A DNA stretch of 64,000 nt from Vulcanimicrobiota bacterium (GTDB lineage: Bacteria; Vulcanimicrobiota; Xenobia; Xenobiales; Xenobiaceae). Numbering within the stretch: position 1 is the first letter of the stretch; every line of letters starts with the position of its first letter. Position numbers and translations under genes: made by a program. Where the stretch lies: positions 307,171 through 371,170 of the forward strand of contig CALUQR010000002.1 in NCBI GenBank assembly GCA_944322965.1, in the 5' to 3' direction. This document shows, piece after piece, positions 54,260 to 63,455 of the stretch. Below the pieces are notes generated by a model. The model made no database searches, had not been told where the DNA came from, and saw only the letters and a program-made list of their open reading frames with translations.

Positions 54260-55315
54260 TTAAGCTTCCTCATTAGAAATTAGGGGGCTATCGCCCCGGC
54301 CGAGGTCCAGCTGGTAACCGCAGCTAGCCAACTCTTTAGCTAAGGTGGCGATACCTTCGCCGGCCTCGCTATTTAAGTAAGCTTTGTGGTCGTAGAGTAG
54401 GTAGTTGGCCCGCTCCTCTAAGGGGGAGATATTGGGCATGACGACGTTGCAACCAGCCTCTAAGCCCAACTGGCGCCCTTGGGGGGAGAGGGTGGCTAGG
54501 GCCGTAGTGGCCGGCAAGAGGACTTGGGGCAAGAGGAGGCGGGTGAGGGCCAAAATATTTAAGGTCCGCTCCAAAGAGCCCGCCTCTTCCTGGGCGTAAG
54601 GGGTAGCATGGTGGGGCAAGAAGGGACCCCAGCCCACCATGTGGGGCCGGAAGTTTTGGATAAATTCCAGATCCCAGGCTAAGTCCTCTAAAGTCTGGTG
54701 GGGGCTGCCCACCATCCCTCCGCAACCCACCTGATAGCCCAAACTCTTGAGGTCCTGCAGACACTCTAGGCGCGTCTCTAGGCGACTCTCTGGAGGGTGG
54801 AGGCGAGCGTAGTGGCTGGGATTGGCGCTCTCGTGGCGCAAGAGGTAGCGATCCGCCCCCGCCTGGCGCAAGCGGGCGTAACTCTCCCTAGAGCGCTCCC
54901 CTAAAGAGAGAGTTATAGCGCAAGTAGGGTAAGTTCCGCGCAAGTAGGAGATAATCTCTACTAGACGCTCATCCGTAAAGTAGGCGTCTTCGCCCCCTTG
55001 CAAGACGAAGGTGCGCATCCCCAAAGCGTAGGCCCTAGCCGCGCAAGCTTTAATACTCTCTAAGTCTAAGCGGTAGCGCTTGACCCCCTTATTGGAGCGG
55101 CGGATCCCGCAATAGAGACAGTCGCGGCGGCAGATATTGGAGATCTCCATTAACCCTCGCACGTAGACGCGCCGCCCAAAATAGCGATCGCGCGCCTCTC
55201 TAGCCTCCCGGCGCAGACTTTGGGCGGCGGCGGGATCGGCTTCCAGGCGCTCTAAGATCGCCAAAAATTGAGCGCGGCTTAAGGGTGATTGGAGTTGGGT
55301 AAGCCAAAGGGACAA
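54260..55315 (-). CDS. hydE: [FeFe]-hydrogenase maturase HydE
   Basis: A 351-residue radical-SAM enzyme of the BioB/HydE/PylB group. EISNICRRDCLYCGIRR carries the cluster cysteines; LQGGEDAYFTDE and GCGGMVGSPHQTLEDLA are HydE motifs. HydE works with HydG on the diiron precursor and the dithiolate bridge. It begins 24 bases after the small regulator gene. Confidence 0.95.
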   Translation of the reverse strand: MSLWLTQLQSPLSRAQFLAILERLEADPAAAQSLRREAREARDRYFGRRVYVRGLMEISNICRRDCLYCGIRRSNKGVKRYRLDLESIKACAARAYALGMRTFVLQGGEDAYFTDERLVEIISYLRGTYPTCAITLSLGERSRESYARLRQAGADRYLLRHESANPSHYARLHPPESRLETRLECLQDLKSLGYQVGCGGMVGSPHQTLEDLAWDLEFIQNFRPHMVGWGPFLPHHATPYAQEEAGSLERTLNILALTRLLLPQVLLPATTALATLSPQGRQLGLEAGCNVVMPNISPLEERANYLLYDHKAYLNSEAGEGIATLAKELASCGYQLDLGRGDSPLISNEEA

Positions 55316-55339
55316 AGGGTCATTAACCTCGCCCTCTAT

Positions 55340-55585
55340 TTAAGCGTAGAGGGTCTTTACTTTCAAGCCCGGTAGGCGGCCAATTTGGCCGGAGAGGGCG
55401 TTAATCTGGTCTTGGGGGGCGTCTAAGGCGATACTCATTAAAGAGACCCCCTTAGAGCGGTAGGGGAGACCTAAGCGGCCAATAATTAGTTCGTTATAAC
55501 GATGTAAGAGTTCGTTGAGACGGGCTACGGAGTCTAAGTCCTCTACGATAATGGCCATAATGGCTAAGCGGGTCTCTCGGCTCAT
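55340..55585 (-). CDS. [FeFe]-hydrogenase system ACT-like regulator (TM1266 family)
   Basis: 81 residues of ferredoxin-like ACT fold: MAIIVEDLDSVARLNELLHR, then IIGRLGLPYRSKGVSLMSI, matching the TM1266-type protein found with iron-only hydrogenase maturases. Its ligand is not established. A strong 16-bp hairpin lies just upstream (55607-55661). Confidence 0.9.
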   Translation of the reverse strand: MSRETRLAIMAIIVEDLDSVARLNELLHRYNELIIGRLGLPYRSKGVSLMSIALDAPQDQINALSGQIGRLPGLKVKTLYA

Positions 55586-55606
55586 CTCCAGCTCCTGCGC
55601 GAAATG

Positions 55607-55661
55607 GCGCAGGGCCCGGTCCTCTCCGAGGGAGCCTCTTTAAAGGACCGGGCCCCAGCGC
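55607..55661 (-). promoter_or_regulatory. Strong hairpin in the leader of the hydrogenase maturation operon
   Basis: GGGCCCGGTCCT (55612-55623) and AGGACCGGGCCC (55644-55655) pair perfectly, with GCGC/GCGC added outside. There is no T-run, so it is not a plain terminator. On the minus strand the 3' GCGC can instead pair with a GCGCA just before the AGGAG site of the regulator gene. Confidence 0.5.
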
Positions 55662-55706
55662 TTTGAGGGGCTAAATGGGGGCGCTTAGAGGGCGCCATCT
55701 TAGCCT

Positions 55707-55865
55707 CTACTCTTCCGGACTAAATTGATCCTTACCTACGCCGCAGACGGGGCACTGGAAATCGTCGGGCAGATCGGCAAACTTAGTGCCGGGAGCGATA
55801 CCCAAATCGGGATCGCCCGCCTCTTCGTCGTAAACCCAACCGCAAACGTCACATACGTACTTCAT
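55707..55865 (-). CDS. Rubredoxin
   Basis: 52 residues with the two iron-binding loops [18 protein letters not shown] and [14 protein letters not shown] one-iron electron carrier common in anaerobes. The ATG at 55865 starts the canonical [14 protein letters not shown] is about 11 bases upstream. The longer frame upstream is not conserved. It lies 38 bases after the vWA gene and may share its transcript. Confidence 0.96.
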   Translation of the reverse strand: MKYVCDVCGWVYDEEAGDPDLGIAPGTKFADLPDDFQCPVCGVGKDQFSPEE

Positions 55866-55903
55866 ATTTATCAATATCCTCCTAAGGGATAGACTAGCTT
55901 CAC

Positions 55904-56470
55904 TTAACGACCGCGTCCCCAAATGGAGAGCATGGCCTCAAACTTGTTCAGAGGGCGGATATTCTCCTCTAAACCGGTGAAATCTAACAGGGCTTGGCGG
56001 TTAATATTTTGGCCGGGGGTGAAGGCCATGCGGATCCCCAGACGGTACATGGGCAGGGCCTTGAGGGCTTTGAGGCTCTGCTGGTAGTCGTCCGTAAAGT
56101 GGCCGTCGGAGATGAGGATCATCACCGGCGGCGTGGCGTTACCCTGCTTGGGATCGGCGCCCTTAAATTGCTGAACCAATTGGTCGTAGGCCTTACTTAC
56201 CGCGCACTGGCCGTTAGAGATGAGATCGCGGGCGCTAAAATTGTCGATATTGAGCGCCGTCTGCGAAGAGAAGAAGGCGGAAGTAGAGGAGAAGCGCAGG
56301 ACTCTAGCCTTCATCTTCATGCGCGGATAACTCTTATTGACCGCTTGCAAGGAGGGGACGATCTCGTTGATATAACGCTCTATGCGACTCAGCTCGTCCT
56401 GCATGGAGTCGGAACAATCGACCAGGAAATAGACGACCAGATCCTGATTCCCAGAAATATTCATACTCAT
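55904..56470 (-). CDS. vWA-domain protein (TerY-like)
   Basis: About 188 residues forming a single von Willebrand A domain. [14 protein letters not shown] is the metal-dependent adhesion site (DxSxS), the Thr/Ser of later loops is in [12 protein letters not shown], and [14 protein letters not shown] gives the last acidic ligand. TerY-like vWA proteins act with phosphatase or kinase partners in metal and stress systems. The ATG at 56470 has GAGGTG about 8 bases upstream; other nearby starts are possible. No kinase partner is adjacent. Confidence 0.82.
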   Translation of the reverse strand: MSMNISGNQDLVVYFLVDCSDSMQDELSRIERYINEIVPSLQAVNKSYPRMKMKARVLRFSSTSAFFSSQTALNIDNFSARDLISNGQCAVSKAYDQLVQQFKGADPKQGNATPPVMILISDGHFTDDYQQSLKALKALPMYRLGIRMAFTPGQNINRQALLDFTGLEENIRPLNKFEAMLSIWGRGR

Positions 56471-56569
56471 CGCTGCCACCTCACCTAAACTTTAGAGCCC
56501 CTCCCCGGAGCCCTTGCCAAACTGTCCCTCCAATTTCGGGAAGCTGACAAAGGGCTCCTTTCTAAGTCT

Positions 56570-58228
56570 TTAACCTAATTTAGCGCGCTCTATTTCGACT
56601 ATGGAGGGATCCAACTTCTTAAAGAGCGGAACGGGAGCGTTTAAGGGATGGCCCGCCTCTAAGGTCGGCAAGCTCCAGCGTACCTCCTGGGGAGCGTCGG
56701 CTAAATTGAGGATCGTATGTAATTTGGAACTGGTGTCGGGCAAGAAGGGATGGAGCATGACCCGCAAGTAGGCGATAAGCTGCAACATGGTAGCCATAAC
56801 GACTCCGGTGCGCTCCTTGTCGACTTTGACGCTCTTCCAGGGCGCTTGGGCGTCGAAGTAGCGGTTACCCTCGCGGGCCAGCTCCATAGCTTCCGCTAAG
56901 GCCTGCTTAAATTGGCAATTGGCGATCAATTGGCCCACCTTCTCGAAGGTGGCGCGTCCCAAATTGAGCAACTCCTCATCCACCTCTTGGCGCAGACCGG
57001 CCGGGACCTGGCCCTGGAAGTGCTTGTGCACAAAGGAGACGGTGCGGTTGACTAAGTTGCCCCACCAACCTACCAGCTCGTCGTTATTGCGGCGCAAGAA
57101 CTCGGCCCAGGAGAAGTCGCTATCGGCCGTCTCGGGAGCGGTAATCGTCAAGACGTAGCGCAGAGGATCGGGATCGTAATCTTTTAAGTACTGGCCGACC
57201 CACACCGCCCAATTGTTGGAGGTGGAGAGCTTGCGCCCCTCGAGGTTGAGAAACTCGTTAGCCGGAATGTCGTAAGGCAGGTTGAGATCGCCCAAACCCA
57301 TTAAGACGGCGGGCCAGCGAATGGCGTGGAAGGGGATATTATCCTTGCCAATAAAGTAGTAGCTCTTGGCCTGGGGATTCTGCCACCACTGGCGCCAGAG
57401 TTCGGGATCGCCCTCCTCTTTAGCCCAGGAGATACTGGCGGAGAGGTAACCGATGACCGCCTCCCACCAGACGTAGATGCGCTTATGCTCATATCCAGGC
57501 AGGGGAACGGGGATACCCCACTCCATATCGCGGGTAATGGCGGAGTCGCGCAGCCCTTCGCGCAGGTAGTTGTTAGTAAAATTCAAGACGTTGGGGCGGA
57601 AATTCTGACGCTCTTTGAGCCACTGGGCGATGCGATCGTTAAAGGCCGACCACTTGAAGAAGAAGTGCTCCGTCTCCTTAACTACGGGCTGAGCGCCGCA
57701 CAATTTGCAATGGGGATCGACTAACTCTTTAGCGTCGAAAGTGCGCCCGCAGGCGTCGCATTGGTCGCCACGAGCCTTTTCCGCGCCGCAGATAGGACAG
57801 CGCCCCTCCACGTAACGGTCGGGCAGGAAGGTCTCCTCTTGGGGGCAGTAGAGCTGCTCTTGGGTCTGGAGGTAGATGTAGCCCTTATCGTAGAGCTCTA
57901 AAAAGATCTTCTGGACCGTCTCTTTATGCTGCTCGGTGCGGGTGCTAGTAAAGAGCTCCCACTGGATGTGCAGGCCCTCAAACTCCTGGGCGATTAACTG
58001 GTGGTAACGGTCGGCAATTTGGGCGGGGGCGACCCCCTCTTTAGCGGCGGAGATGGTGATGGGGGTCCCGTGCTCGTCCGTGCCGGAGACCATCAAGACT
58101 TTGTCGCCCGCCATGCGATGGTAACGGGCAAAAATATCGGCGGGCAGATAACATCCGGCTACGTGACCTAAGTGTAATGGACCGTTGGCGTAGGGCCAGG
58201 CCACGCCTAAAAAGATATGTTCAGACAT
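56570..58228 (-). CDS. metG: Methionyl-tRNA synthetase
   Basis: A 552-residue class I synthetase. The HIGH motif appears as LHLGH (AWPYANGPLHLGHVAGC) and the KMSKS loop as RKLSTSNNWAVW. The four-cysteine zinc knuckle pairs are in CPICGAEKARGDQCDACG and HCKLCGAQP. It lacks the C-terminal tRNA-binding/dimerisation OB domain of longer MetRS, so it is probably monomeric. GGAGG is 5 bases before the ATG. It is divergent from the helicase-like gene. Confidence 0.96.
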   Translation of the reverse strand: MSEHIFLGVAWPYANGPLHLGHVAGCYLPADIFARYHRMAGDKVLMVSGTDEHGTPITISAAKEGVAPAQIADRYHQLIAQEFEGLHIQWELFTSTRTEQHKETVQKIFLELYDKGYIYLQTQEQLYCPQEETFLPDRYVEGRCPICGAEKARGDQCDACGRTFDAKELVDPHCKLCGAQPVVKETEHFFFKWSAFNDRIAQWLKERQNFRPNVLNFTNNYLREGLRDSAITRDMEWGIPVPLPGYEHKRIYVWWEAVIGYLSASISWAKEEGDPELWRQWWQNPQAKSYYFIGKDNIPFHAIRWPAVLMGLGDLNLPYDIPANEFLNLEGRKLSTSNNWAVWVGQYLKDYDPDPLRYVLTITAPETADSDFSWAEFLRRNNDELVGWWGNLVNRTVSFVHKHFQGQVPAGLRQEVDEELLNLGRATFEKVGQLIANCQFKQALAEAMELAREGNRYFDAQAPWKSVKVDKERTGVVMATMLQLIAYLRVMLHPFLPDTSSKLHTILNLADAPQEVRWSLPTLEAGHPLNAPVPLFKKLDPSIVEIERAKLG

Positions 58229-58385
58229 CTAAACCTCCGCTGTGGGGAACTGTACAAACTGACTAAATTTAGGGGCCCAGATTCTAGTTTAGATGTTCTT
58301 TCCCTTTGCCTAGAGGGGGCGGGGCGAGAGTTGGATAAGCCGCTAAAGCAGGGGAAAGAAGGGATCTGTAAAATTCCCTAAGGCT

Positions 58386-61300
58386 ATGGCGTTAATCGAA
58401 ATTGTTTTAAAAGAAGCTGCAACTTGTTTGGGATGTGGACGGCGCATCGCGGTGGGAGACGTCGCTTACGAAGACGACGAGATGGAACAGATCTGGTGTA
58501 AGCGCTGTTTCGATGAGACGATGGCCGAGATCGAAGCCGAAGAGGCCGCCGAGGCGGCTAAGTATGGGGAGGCTCTACCGCCCACGGAGAAGGTAGTAGA
58601 GGTCGTCCCTCCGCCCGTCCTGCGTACCAGCGCTAAACAGACGGCGGCTCCCAGAGACGATTTCAAAGCTCCTACGGTTAAAGCCAAAGTATCGAAGGCG
58701 CCGCCCTTAGTGATCGAGGCCCCTAAAAAGAGGAGCGCGGCCGCAGCCGCTCCTCCCGCGGGTCAAGCGGCTGCGGAAGCTAGCCCGGCTACCCCTAAAG
58801 GCGCCGCCCCCGCTGGCGACTCTTTAACGGTGCCCGAAGTTAACAAACCGGCTACGCGCGTAAGTTCGGGCGGGACGGTGGTCTCCAGTATGGGAGGGCG
58901 CAGTCAACGTCCGGCCTTAGATAGTACGGGCTTCCCCGAGCCCTCCTTCGCCGCTCCCAAAGTGGGCGCCGCTCCTAAAGCTAAGGCGGCGGTAGCCACT
59001 ACCAAGGCGGGAACGGCTAGTAAAGTCGCTCCGGCCGCCCCTAAAGCCGCCCCCAAAAGTACGGCTAAAGCGCCCTCTAAGGCGGAGGTCCAACCTACGC
59101 CCGCTAAGGCCGCAGCTTCCGTCCAGAAAGCGGCGCCCCCCAAGGGAGCCCCTCCCTTACCCCCCGTAGCCCCCGCGGCTCCGGCCGAGAAAGCGGCCCC
59201 CGAGAGCGCCGCCCCCAAAGCGGCCCCGAAAGCGCCCGTCGCTCCGCGCAAGTCGCGAGCTCGGGCTCAGAGCGCAGCCTCCGCTCCAGCGTCGACCGCT
59301 CCCGCCGCCCCGGCCCCTCCCGCTCCAGCCGCCCCCGCTGCGCCAGTTGCCCCCGCGGCTACGGCCCCGCCCGCCAAGAAGGCGGCCCCCGCTCCCTCCG
59401 CTCCGCGCGGAGCGCGGACTTCGGTGCGCGGCGGGGCGGAGGGCGGCGCCCGAGCTAAGCGAGAGAGCGCCCGTCCGGCCGCCGAGACCCCGGCTAAGGC
59501 CGCCTCTAAACGGCGCTCAGAGCATGAGGCCCCTCCGCCTAGGGCTAAACGTTCCGCCCACGAGGCTCCGCCCCCTAGGACGGGGCGCTCAGAACATGAG
59601 GCCCCGCCGCCTAGAGCTGAGCACCATAATTTGAGCGATTTGGTAGGCGAGCTCCAAGATACGGGCGGCACTTACCGTTTGGGGAAGTCCCAAGTCCGCG
59701 AAGAGGATATGGCCTCCTACCCGCCTTTAGGGGTTGCGCCCGTCGTGCCCGATTTCGCTAAGGGCGCCGCTTTAGAACATGAAGGGACCCAGGACCAGGG
59801 GATCGCCGGAGCTGAGGCCGAGGTAGGGACCTTAGCGGTCGGAGTGACCGCCGATCCCAATTCGGGCTTCTTGCCTCCCGACGTAGTGCCTGAGATGCAG
59901 AGCGGCTATTTGGGAGCGGCCTACACGCCTCCCGAGCCGATTATGGACGAAGGGGTAGGGGCCGATAGTCCCAGCCGCAACCGCCAATATACGGCGCCCG
60001 AGAGCAATCTGCAGGGGGGCGATCGCGTCCTGCAAGATCTCTGGAATCGCTACCATATGTACGTGGCCACCAACCTGCGGGCCGATATGGTGGAGGGTAT
60101 GGCCTCTATAGACGATCGGCGGCGTTGGATGCCTATTAGCGGCGATATGGAGCATGTCATCTCCCAAGGGGAGGCGGTTTTAGAGTTCGGCCCCGAGATC
60201 GAGGCGGTCACCGCTCGCTTAGGGGAGGACCAGACTCTGGTCTACGGTTGGCCTTCGGTAGTGGTCGATACCACGGAGGGCCTGCAAATCGCGCCCTTAT
60301 TAGTAGTCAATATCTCCCAGCCCCCTTATACCAATTACCAGGCCCAAGTTACCAGCGAGCCGGTCATTAATCCCGCCATCTTGCGCGTCATCTGGTCCCA
60401 CAGTAGCGATGTCAATTTCTTGCGCGACGCTTTTGGCAACGAAGTTCCTAAGGGGGCGGTGGCTATCAGTAAGTTCGTCCAGCATATCTGCAATGTGATG
60501 GGTCTCAAAGTCTACGATCTCGATCCTTTGAAGCTCATCCACCGCACGCCCGACGAGACTGGGGTCTACAATATCGCTTCCCTCATGGTGACTAATATCA
60601 CCCACGACGCCAAGACTACCATCGAGGAGTTACAAAAGATCGCCCAGGCGGGAGATTGGCACTCTTCCGCTAGCGCCTCCCTCTTTGGGGAGACTTTAAC
60701 GCCGGTCAGCGAAGGGCGCGATACGACCCCCGTCATGCCCTGGTCGGCCGATCAGAACTTTGAAGATTCGCTGCAACTTATTCGCACCAAGCCCCTCACC
60801 GTCTTCAATATGACTAAGCGGGATACGATCGACCAGCTCATAACTTCCGCGGCGGCTAACGCCTGGATCGACAATGAATCGCTCTTAGTCCTCTCCGACG
60901 ATACGAAGCGCTTAGATACGATCGTCGACCTCTCCTGGGACGTCCACTCCGCCCTCTTGATGCGGGCCTGCGTCGACTCCGACTTAAAGGCCAACGCCAA
61001 GCGCAAGTGTCACCCCCTCTCTGAAGTGGCTAAGACCCTCTTAGACGAAGTGCAGACGGCCAGTTCCTCTATTCGCCAGATTATCGAGCGCGCTTACGCC
61101 GATCTGGAGAAGGTGGAAGAGAATCGCAAGATAGCCCTGGAAGGGGCCGCGGTGCGCAAACAGTGGAGCGATAAGAAGATCCAGTGGGAGAGCCAGCGGG
61201 TGGAGATCGCTAAGCGCATCTGGAAGCAGGGTCTCTATCCCCACGGGACGGACCCGGCCGAGATCGGACCAATGGCCAAATCCTTAGCTAAGTCCTGGAT

Positions 61301-61922
61301 GCTCAAAGGGATGCGCGGCAGTATGTTCTTGCGCGGCATCGGAGCTAAGTCGGACGCCAATTTGCAAGACGTCATCGATTGGGCCAATATGTCCCTCCAC
61401 ATTAAGCAGGCCGAAGCGGAGATCGCCAAAGTTAACGATCCCGATAAGTACAATATCGGAGCCGTTAATTACCGCTGGGCCGCCAGTAGTATCGGAGCCG
61501 TCTCCGCCCGCGTCTCCGGCGCTCTGCCCGGCTGTAAGCGCTTCTTAGAGCAGCTCATGCAAGTTAAAGGGCGCGACGCTCAGACTAAAAAGATCTGTAC
61601 CTCCCTAGTACCCCACTTGCGCGCTTGGGCGGCCGACATCTACAACGCCCAAGACTTCTTCGACCTCTCCGCCTGTATGTTCGACCTTTTGATCGTCGAT
61701 AACTCCAACCATATCAACCTGGCCTGGCTCCTGCCCTGGACTTATCGCGCCAAGCGGTTGGTGGTTATCGGCAACCCCAACGGCGTGCCGCCCAGTATCT
61801 TCGTCGATGAGGCCCAACTCAATCGCAGCGCCCAGAGCTTCGGCTTCGACCGCGGCGATCTGATAGGCAGAAGCTTAGAGTATGGAGTAACGACCGTCTT
61901 TAACGCCTTCAATAACGCCTAA
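58386..61922 (+). CDS. Zinc-finger protein with degenerate SF1-helicase core (pseudohelicase)
   Basis: 1178 residues. N-terminus: LIM-like zinc finger with Cys14, Cys17, Cys38 and Cys41. Residues about 60-420: Ala/Pro/Lys-rich disordered stretch with repeated EAPPPR units. From about 550 the order of Upf1-like/DUF4011-type SF1 helicases is followed: LVYGWPSVVV, a PLTV strand, then an insertion with coiled coil, then FDLLIVDNSNHINLAWLLPW and RAKRLVVIGNPNGVPP. The Walker A position (about 803-812) reads FNMTKRDTI instead of GPPGTGKT, the Walker B DEAS reads DNSN, GDPKQLPP reads GNPNGVPP, and the second RecA domain is missing. ATPase activity is not expected. The homology is inferred by eye. Confidence 0.6.
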   Translation: MALIEIVLKEAATCLGCGRRIAVGDVAYEDDEMEQIWCKRCFDETMAEIEAEEAAEAAKYGEALPPTEKVVEVVPPPVLRTSAKQTAAPRDDFKAPTVKAKVSKAPPLVIEAPKKRSAAAAAPPAGQAAAEASPATPKGAAPAGDSLTVPEVNKPATRVSSGGTVVSSMGGRSQRPALDSTGFPEPSFAAPKVGAAPKAKAAVATTKAGTASKVAPAAPKAAPKSTAKAPSKAEVQPTPAKAAASVQKAAPPKGAPPLPPVAPAAPAEKAAPESAAPKAAPKAPVAPRKSRARAQSAASAPASTAPAAPAPPAPAAPAAPVAPAATAPPAKKAAPAPSAPRGARTSVRGGAEGGARAKRESARPAAETPAKAASKRRSEHEAPPPRAKRSAHEAPPPRTGRSEHEAPPPRAEHHNLSDLVGELQDTGGTYRLGKSQVREEDMASYPPLGVAPVVPDFAKGAALEHEGTQDQGIAGAEAEVGTLAVGVTADPNSGFLPPDVVPEMQSGYLGAAYTPPEPIMDEGVGADSPSRNRQYTAPESNLQGGDRVLQDLWNRYHMYVATNLRADMVEGMASIDDRRRWMPISGDMEHVISQGEAVLEFGPEIEAVTARLGEDQTLVYGWPSVVVDTTEGLQIAPLLVVNISQPPYTNYQAQVTSEPVINPAILRVIWSHSSDVNFLRDAFGNEVPKGAVAISKFVQHICNVMGLKVYDLDPLKLIHRTPDETGVYNIASLMVTNITHDAKTTIEELQKIAQAGDWHSSASASLFGETLTPVSEGRDTTPVMPWSADQNFEDSLQLIRTKPLTVFNMTKRDTIDQLITSAAANAWIDNESLLVLSDDTKRLDTIVDLSWDVHSALLMRACVDSDLKANAKRKCHPLSEVAKTLLDEVQTASSSIRQIIERAYADLEKVEENRKIALEGAAVRKQWSDKKIQWESQRVEIAKRIWKQGLYPHGTDPAEIGPMAKSLAKSWMLKGMRGSMFLRGIGAKSDANLQDVIDWANMSLHIKQAEAEIAKVNDPDKYNIGAVNYRWAASSIGAVSARVSGALPGCKRFLEQLMQVKGRDAQTKKICTSLVPHLRAWAADIYNAQDFFDLSACMFDLLIVDNSNHINLAWLLPWTYRAKRLVVIGNPNGVPPSIFVDEAQLNRSAQSFGFDRGDLIGRSLEYGVTTVFNAFNNA

Positions 61923-61976
61923 ACGAGCGCTGGGGAGAGACCCCCTCTCCTCAGCTAATCCCACCTAGAGAAGGGC

Positions 61977-62960
61977 ATGAGTTTTAATCGCACTTATTGT
62001 AACTGCAACAATATCTCGGGCCCCTTCTATATTATTGGGGATTGTCACGGCTGCGGGCGGGAGCTGGCGCAACTCTTGGGGGTCTTGGGATTTGAGCTAG
62101 ATGGGGAAGGGTTTATCTGGGCCCCCGCCCACAGTGAAAAGGCTCAAGCTAAGCTAGTTTGGGTGGGCGATCTCTGCGACCGCGGCCCTCAGGTGGCCCA
62201 GGTCTTAGAGCCCTTAATAGCCGCCTGGCGTTGCGGCCCCCCGCTCTTTCCGCTCTGGGAAGGTTTAGACCCCAAATCCCTGGGCCAGGCCCTAGAACTC
62301 TACCGCCCCGGGGCTCCGCGTTTTGGCTTAGATAGCGAGCGTCTGCAGCCGCCCTCTTTAAGGAAATTTAGACCGCTACCTAAGCGCGCGGGATGGAAGC
62401 CGGTACCGCTCTTGGCCGTCTTGGGGAATCATGAGTTTCGGCTCTTGCGAGTTATGGAGGGGCGCAACGTGCGCCTAGAGACCCACGGACTGCCAGAGAC
62501 CTTGCGCAGCCTCCGCGCGGCCTGGGAGGGGCCCTATACGACTCTAGGGGGAAAAGTCTTAGAGCGTTATCCCTTTAGCTATCTAGAGTTGGCCGGAATG
62601 CTAGCTAGCTTGCCCCATTACCTGAGCTTAGACGGAGGGAAGCTCTTAGTCTCCCACGCCGGCTTAGCCCAACATTTGCAAGGAACCATAGGCGAGAAGG
62701 CTCGCCATTTCTGCCTCTTTGGCGATACTACCGGAAAGTTTGACGAACGCGGCTTTCCCGAACGCCGCCCCTGGGAAGAAGAGTATCGCGGACCGGCGAT
62801 CGTAGTCTACGGCCATACGCCCAATAGCCAAGTCAAAGTCTGCAACGGCGCCTTCAATGTCGACACCGGCTGCGTCTTCGGCGGCCAACTGAGCGCCTTA
62901 CATTATCCCAGCATGGGGGTCGCTTCGATTGCCGCCGGAACGGCGGCAATCGAAGCGTAA
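61977..62960 (+). CDS. PPP-type metallophosphatase (Pnkp/PrpE-like)
   Basis: 327 residues of calcineurin-like fold: YIIGDCHGCGRE, VWVGDLCDRGPQ, LAVLGNHEF, LVSHAGLA and VVYGHTPNS give all metal ligands, and FNVDTGCVFGGQLSALHYP is the signature of Pnkp-type and PrpE-like phosphatases. Substrates could be phosphoprotein, Ap4A or RNA ends. The last 12 residues (from ASIAAG) are encoded by a perfect 17-bp palindrome (62921-62957) and the stop TAA belongs to the repeat heptads, so the natural C-terminus may have been replaced. It lies 54 bases downstream of the pseudohelicase gene. Confidence 0.88.
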   Translation: MSFNRTYCNCNNISGPFYIIGDCHGCGRELAQLLGVLGFELDGEGFIWAPAHSEKAQAKLVWVGDLCDRGPQVAQVLEPLIAAWRCGPPLFPLWEGLDPKSLGQALELYRPGAPRFGLDSERLQPPSLRKFRPLPKRAGWKPVPLLAVLGNHEFRLLRVMEGRNVRLETHGLPETLRSLRAAWEGPYTTLGGKVLERYPFSYLELAGMLASLPHYLSLDGGKLLVSHAGLAQHLQGTIGEKARHFCLFGDTTGKFDERGFPERRPWEEEYRGPAIVVYGHTPNSQVKVCNGAFNVDTGCVFGGQLSALHYPSMGVASIAAGTAAIEA

Positions 62961-63455
62961 TTAGGAATTAGGAATTCGTAATTCGGAATGCGGAGGCCGC
63001 CTGGCGGCGGCAGGCAATGCGGAATTCGGAATTCGGAATTGGGTTACCGGCGGCGAGAGAGGCGGGGCTCTAACTTGGGTTTTGGCAGGACTTAGGGGCG
63101 AGATAGCTTGGGGGAATGACTGGCGGGAGCTGTGAATAGCTTGGTCGGGGAGAGAATCGTCATGGTGTGCGGGCGGCGGAGCGCAGAGGCAATGCGGAAT
63201 TAGGAGTGCGTAATTAGGAATTGGGGGTGTAGCGGCGGTGGGGAAGATTATGGCTCTAACTTGGTTTTCATCGGTGGGTTAGGGGCGAGACGGCAAGGAC
63301 TTAGTTGCTGGTTAGTTCCGAGGAGGCTTAGCTAGGGGGAAAATCGTCTTGGTGTGCGGGCGCCTGTGGTTCAATTGGACAAACGTCCTAAAGGCCTCAT
63401 TCCGGGAACAGAACACAAATCTAAGACCTGAGCGCCAGAATCAAAGCGCCAAGAA
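62921..63455 (+). repeat. Dispersed heptad/hairpin repeat, block D left part
   Basis: It starts inside the phosphatase gene with a 17-bp palindrome (62921-62937 with 62941-62957) and heptads at 62955-63040, including a GCCGC/GCGGC hairpin at 62996-63008. Two plus-oriented cores follow (about 63060-63180 and 63245-63365), each with GCTCTAACTT, TTAGGGGCGAGA and AATCGTC. 63366-63455 is a non-repeated stretch in which I recognise nothing. Confidence 0.85.

Noticed and set aside
58904..59671. Long Ala/Gly-rich frames antisense to the zinc-finger/pseudohelicase gene
   Set aside because: They are the complement of the Ala/Pro/Lys-rich low-complexity stretch and show no independent features.
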